Below are positions 60,963-64,000 of a stretch of DNA of 64,000 nucleotides, in pieces. The translations under genes and the position numbers were made by a program. Position 1 is the stretch's first letter. Each line of letters begins with the position of its first letter. Source of the stretch: Streptomyces albireticuli (GTDB taxonomy: Bacteria; Actinomycetota; Actinomycetes; Streptomycetales; Streptomycetaceae). The DNA is taken from positions 86,082-150,081 of the forward strand of contig NZ_JAJQQS010000023.1 of the NCBI RefSeq assembly GCF_021228125.1, read 5' to 3'. The notes under the pieces were generated by a model. The model was not told where the DNA came from and ran no database searches. It saw nothing but the letters and a program-made list of their open reading frames with translations.

Positions 60963-61469
60963 TCAGCCCCCGGCGGCCGTCGACGTCACCGACCAGCTGC
61001 ACCGCGCCAGCCCCGGTACCGGATGCTTCGTCACCTGCAGCTCCGCCGCCGGGAGGTAGCCCCAGCCCTTCGTGCGCTTGTTGCCGGAGACGCTGTCGGC
61101 CTGCGTGTAGTACCAGATGTCACTGCCCTGCTGCGGGGTCCCGGGCTTCCAGCACACGAACCAGCTCGGCGAGAAGGCCATCCGCCCGTTGACGGGGCTC
61201 TGGGTCGTGGACTGGACCCGGGTGTTGACGAGGTTGTGCGGGCACACCACGTCCCCGAGGAAGTTCATCGGTGTCCAGTCGGTGTGCCGCATGTCGGGCC
61301 GCACCTCGCAGGAGGCGGCGCGCGCGGGCCCGGCGGCGGCTCCTGCGGCCATGGAGGCGGGCGGCACGACCGGCAGCACGGCGCCTCCCGCGACGGCGGC
61401 GACGACCGCGGCCCGGCGGATCCTCCGGCCCCGTGCGCGGGGTCCGTGTCTTTCGCGTCTGACAGCCAT
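60963..61469 (-). CDS. Small secreted SWFVCW/WYYTQGD-family protein, paralogue 5
   Basis: The ATG at 61469 has AGGAG 6-10 nt upstream. Signal peptide AAVVAAVAGGAVLPVVPPAS. Signature CEVRPDMRHTDWTPMNFLGD, DVVCPHN, SWFVCWKPG, DIWYYTQAD, GWGYLP and PGLARC. The SARP-like repeat at 61569 lies 100 bp upstream, as for paralogue 3. Confidence 0.75.
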   Translation of the reverse strand: MAVRRERHGPRARGRRIRRAAVVAAVAGGAVLPVVPPASMAAGAAAGPARAASCEVRPDMRHTDWTPMNFLGDVVCPHNLVNTRVQSTTQSPVNGRMAFSPSWFVCWKPGTPQQGSDIWYYTQADSVSGNKRTKGWGYLPAAELQVTKHPVPGLARCSWSVTSTAAGG

Positions 61470-61568
61470 GTCCGCTCCTGGAGGTTCGGCGACACACGAA
61501 CGGCTGCCGGGGCGTCGGCCGCGGCCGTCCGGTGGGGACCGATACTCGCAGGGCGGTGTGAAGCCCGC

Positions 61569-61586
61569 CTGACATCCCGCTGACGG
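61569..61586 (-). promoter_or_regulatory. SARP-like direct repeat before the second secreted-paralogue operon
   Basis: CTGACATCCCGCTGACGG is 17/18 identical to 55339-55356, with the same 11-bp repeat spacing, and sits at the same distance (about 100 bp) from a paralogue start. Confidence 0.65.
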
Positions 61587-61709
61587 GGCCTTACGCGGCG
61601 TCGGCGCCCGGGGCGGGGCCGGATGTGACGGCCCCGCCCGTCCCGGATCCCGCCGCCGCGACGGCGTGCCCGGCGGGACGCGCGGGGAGAGGGCCCGGCC
61701 ACGCGGCGC

Positions 61710-64000
61710 TCACCGCGAGGACCGCTCCGCCAGCAGCTCCCGGACCTCCGACCGTTCCGCCGCGCCCAGCCGCTCGTACGCGGCGAGCGCGTCCCGCCAG
61801 CACGCCCGGGCCCGCCCCTCCTGCCCGAGGAGCGCGAGCGCGCGGCCGAGCAGCGTCAGGACATGGGCGCTCCGCAGGTCGTCGCCCAGGTCGCGGAGGA
61901 CGGTCAGGGCGAGTTCGGCGTGCCGGGCCGCCGCGGCCGGGTCACCGGACGCGAGCTGCGCCATGGTGAGGCGCCAGGCCGTCATCCCCTCCCACCAGCG
62001 CTGCCGGCCGGCCTGGAAGACCGCGAGCGCGTCGGTGAGTCTCCGCACGGCCTCCTCCGGGCGGCCGCTCTCGGTCAGGGCGATGCCGTAGGCGTAGAGG
62101 GCGTTGGCCCGCCGCCAGGACGGGCCCGCGGCCTCGTAGCGCGCGAGCGCCCGCTCGGCGAGTTCCGCCGCGAGGTCCGGGCGGCCCATGTCCAGCTGGG
62201 CGCGGGAGAGATTGCTCAGGGCGCTGGCCTCGCCCGGGAGGTTCCCGTCGGCGCGGAAACCGCGCAGCGCCGTCGCGAGGTGCCCCTCCGCCTCCTCGGG
62301 GCGCTTGAGCCAGGTGGCGAGCGAGCCCCGGAGGTTCGACGCCTGGCAGAGGGCCAGCGGGTCCGCGGTGGCGGTGCCGAGGAGCACCGCCCGCCGGGCG
62401 TGCTCCTCGGCCCGGGCGAAGCGCGCGGCCAGGCCGTGGTGGTACGCCAGGATGGTGTGCGCGCGGCCCTCGGCCCGTGGGTCGCCGGCCTCCCGGGCCG
62501 CTTCCAGGACGGCCTCGGCCACCTGACCGTAGAGCCTGCGCCCCATGCCGTTCTCGGCCAGGTCCTTCACCACGAACAGCAGGTCGACGGAGCGCCGCAG
62601 CGTGTCGCCGCGGGCCTGCTGCCGGACACAGCCCAGGAGGCAGGAGACCTCGGTGAGGAGCCAGTCGGTGGCCTGGCGGACGCCGGGGAAGGAGAGCCCG
62701 GACGCCGGGACCGGTTCCAGGTGGTGGCCGAGCCTGTCGCTCGGCCGGTCGAGGGCGTAGGCCCGCGCGGCGGTCGCCAGGTAGAAGTCGAGGAGCCGGG
62801 ACATGGCGGCGCCGCGCGCGGCCCGCGGTTCCTCCCGCTCCGCGCGGGCGCGCGCGTAGAGGCGTACGAGGTCGTGGAGGCGGTACCGGCCCGGCGCGGC
62901 GGATTCCAGCAGCGAGGTGTCGACGAGGGATTCCAGGACGTCCTCCGCCGCGTCGGTGTCCAGGTCCAGGAGGGCGGCCGCGGCGGGGAGGGAGAGGTCG
63001 GGCCCGTCGGGGAGGCCCAGCAGCCGGAAGGCGCGGGCCTGCCCGGGTTCGAGGTGGTGGTACCCCAGGTCGAAGGTGGCCTCGACGGCGAGGTCGCCGG
63101 CGTGGAGTTCGTCGAGGCGGCGGCGCTCGTCGGCGAGCCTCCGGGCCAGGTGCGCGACGGTCCACGTGGTGCGGGCGGCCAGCCGGGCGGCGGCGATGCG
63201 GATGGCCAGGGGCAGGAAGCCGCAGGCGGCGACGGTGTCCAGGGCGGCCTCGCGCTCCACGCCCGCCCGTTCCGCGCCGACGATGCCGGTGAAGAGGGCG
63301 AGCGCCTCGTCGGGGTCCAGCACGTCGAGGTCGACGAGGCGCACGTTCTCCAGGTCGAAGAGGCGGGAGCGGCTGGTGACGATCGCCGCGCACCCCTCCG
63401 CCCCGGGCAGCAGGGGCCGGATCTGGGCGGCGTCGCGGGCGTTGTCGAGCAGGACGAGCACACGGCGGTCCGCGAGGAAGGAGCGGTAGAGCGCCGAGCG
63501 TTCCCCGGCGTTCCCGGGGATCTCGGAGTCGGCCGCGCCCATGGCGCGCAGGAACGCGCCGAGCACCGCGTCCGGTTCCGCCGGGCCGGGACCCGCGCCC
63601 TGGAGGTCGACGTAGAGCTGGCCGTCGGGGAAGTGCGGGCGGACGGCGTGGGCCACGTGGACGGCGAGGCTGGTCTTGCCGACACCGCCGATCCCGGCGA
63701 TGGCCGAAATCACGGGCGCGCCGCCGCGGGCGGCGGTCAGCTGTGACCGGAGCCCGGCGGTCAGACCGGCGCGTCCGGTGAAGTGCGCGACGCGCGCGGG
63801 CAGCTGGGCGGGGCGTACGAACGGGCAGGTGTGGTCCTGGGAGGGGTCCGGTACGGCGGCGAGGCCGGTGTCGGCCTGGAGGATGCGTTGCTGGAGTTCG
63901 GAGAGTTCGGGGCAGGGGTCGACGCCGAGTTCGTCGGCGAGGAGGCGGCGGGTGTCGGCGTAGACGGCGAGGGCTTCGGCTTGGCGGCCGCTGCGGTAGA
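61710..64000 (-). CDS. Second AfsR-type SARP-NB-ARC-TPR regulator (5' end beyond window)
   Basis: The frame is open to base 64000 and begins inside the BTAD domain (YRSGRQAEALAVYADTRRLL, ADELGVDPCPELSELQQRIL), so the DNA-binding domain lies outside the window. The NB-ARC P-loop is AIAGIGGVGKTSLAVHVAHA, followed by TPR-type repeats through the C terminus (ALSNLSRAQLDMG, RPDLAAELAERALARYEAAG). Reading only from an internal GTG at 63713 would miss the domain. It forms a pair with the regulator at 50300-53617, flanking the secreted-paralogue/ACP region. Confidence 0.88.
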   Translation of the reverse strand, partial: YRSGRQAEALAVYADTRRLLADELGVDPCPELSELQQRILQADTGLAAVPDPSQDHTCPFVRPAQLPARVAHFTGRAGLTAGLRSQLTAARGGAPVISAIAGIGGVGKTSLAVHVAHAVRPHFPDGQLYVDLQGAGPGPAEPDAVLGAFLRAMGAADSEIPGNAGERSALYRSFLADRRVLVLLDNARDAAQIRPLLPGAEGCAAIVTSRSRLFDLENVRLVDLDVLDPDEALALFTGIVGAERAGVEREAALDTVAACGFLPLAIRIAAARLAARTTWTVAHLARRLADERRRLDELHAGDLAVEATFDLGYHHLEPGQARAFRLLGLPDGPDLSLPAAAALLDLDTDAAEDVLESLVDTSLLESAAPGRYRLHDLVRLYARARAEREEPRAARGAAMSRLLDFYLATAARAYALDRPSDRLGHHLEPVPASGLSFPGVRQATDWLLTEVSCLLGCVRQQARGDTLRRSVDLLFVVKDLAENGMGRRLYGQVAEAVLEAAREAGDPRAEGRAHTILAYHHGLAARFARAEEHARRAVLLGTATADPLALCQASNLRGSLATWLKRPEEAEGHLATALRGFRADGNLPGEASALSNLSRAQLDMGRPDLAAELAERALARYEAAGPSWRRANALYAYGIALTESGRPEEAVRRLTDALAVFQAGRQRWWEGMTAWRLTMAQLASGDPAAAARHAELALTVLRDLGDDLRSAHVLTLLGRALALLGQEGRARACWRDALAAYERLGAAERSEVRELLAERSSR

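Noticed and set aside
1..64000. CRISPR array, rRNA or tRNA genes
   Set aside because: No regularly spaced 24-37 bp repeats, no rRNA core sequences and no cloverleaf-compatible CCA-type segments were found on reading.

Overview
The window is very GC-rich actinobacterial chromosome, almost certainly Streptomyces. Supporting signs are GTG/TTG starts with GGAGG-type ribosome sites, many secreted proteins, AfsR/SARP-type giant regulators, a type-VII-secretion-style locus, a DUF4232 protein and a secreted SLT-domain hydrolase. No rRNA, tRNA or CRISPR array was seen. Coding density is high, and most long antisense frames are GC-skew shadows.

Layout. (1) 1-9654: a translationally coupled five-gene operon on + (YVTN beta-propeller, two large unknown proteins of 809 and 1220 aa, a tail-fibre-like protein and a very glycine-rich protein). 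(2) 9757-17440: a cupin gene behind a perfect hairpin, a FAD-Rieske oxidoreductase, a membrane protein, a secreted transglycosylase, a DUF4232 protein, a secreted protein-arginine deiminase with all four catalytic residues, and a GNAT acetyltransferase. (3) 17664-29747: a collagen/hydroxyproline unit with a secreted M9 collagenase, a degraded peptide-ABC ATPase and a TnpB scar, an M24 Xaa-Pro-type peptidase, a three-subunit D-hydroxyproline dehydrogenase, a DHDPS-family deaminase, a hydroxyproline 2-epimerase, a ketoglutarate-semialdehyde dehydrogenase and a GntR regulator. A TGTGAAATNNTACTGACA-like element recurs at the promoters and probably ties them into one regulon. (4) 29761-34364: an HslV-like Ntn hydrolase, a cyclotransferase-like/SGNH fusion, then a WXG-like protein, an alpha/beta-hydrolase putative effector and a lipoprotein behind a 28-bp palindrome.

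(5) 34396-42321, all on -: a candidate nucleotide-signalling conflict system. It contains a Crp-type regulator, a class III cyclase-like protein, a P-loop-like/HEAT-like protein carrying the same 25-residue Gly-rich motif as the cyclase, an SPFH-like coiled-coil protein, a PycTM-like membrane effector and an M48 metalloprotease. A CRP-like site lies between the Crp gene and the cyclase gene. (6) 42669-50027: a 2452-aa LamG/ricin-like multidomain protein with a C-terminal region resembling pore-forming proteins, followed by a 19-bp perfect terminator stem.

(7) 50300-64000: two AfsR-type SARP-NB-ARC-TPR regulators (the second cut by the window edge) bracket five paralogous small secreted SWFVCW/WYYTQGD proteins, a PG-binding protein, and a small ACP / aldehyde dehydrogenase / class III aminotransferase / SRPBCC / membrane-protein operon. 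An almost identical SARP-like direct-repeat element precedes both secreted-paralogue operons and the biosynthetic operon, suggesting one regulon.

All identifications rest on reading motifs in the translated sequence. No database search was run.
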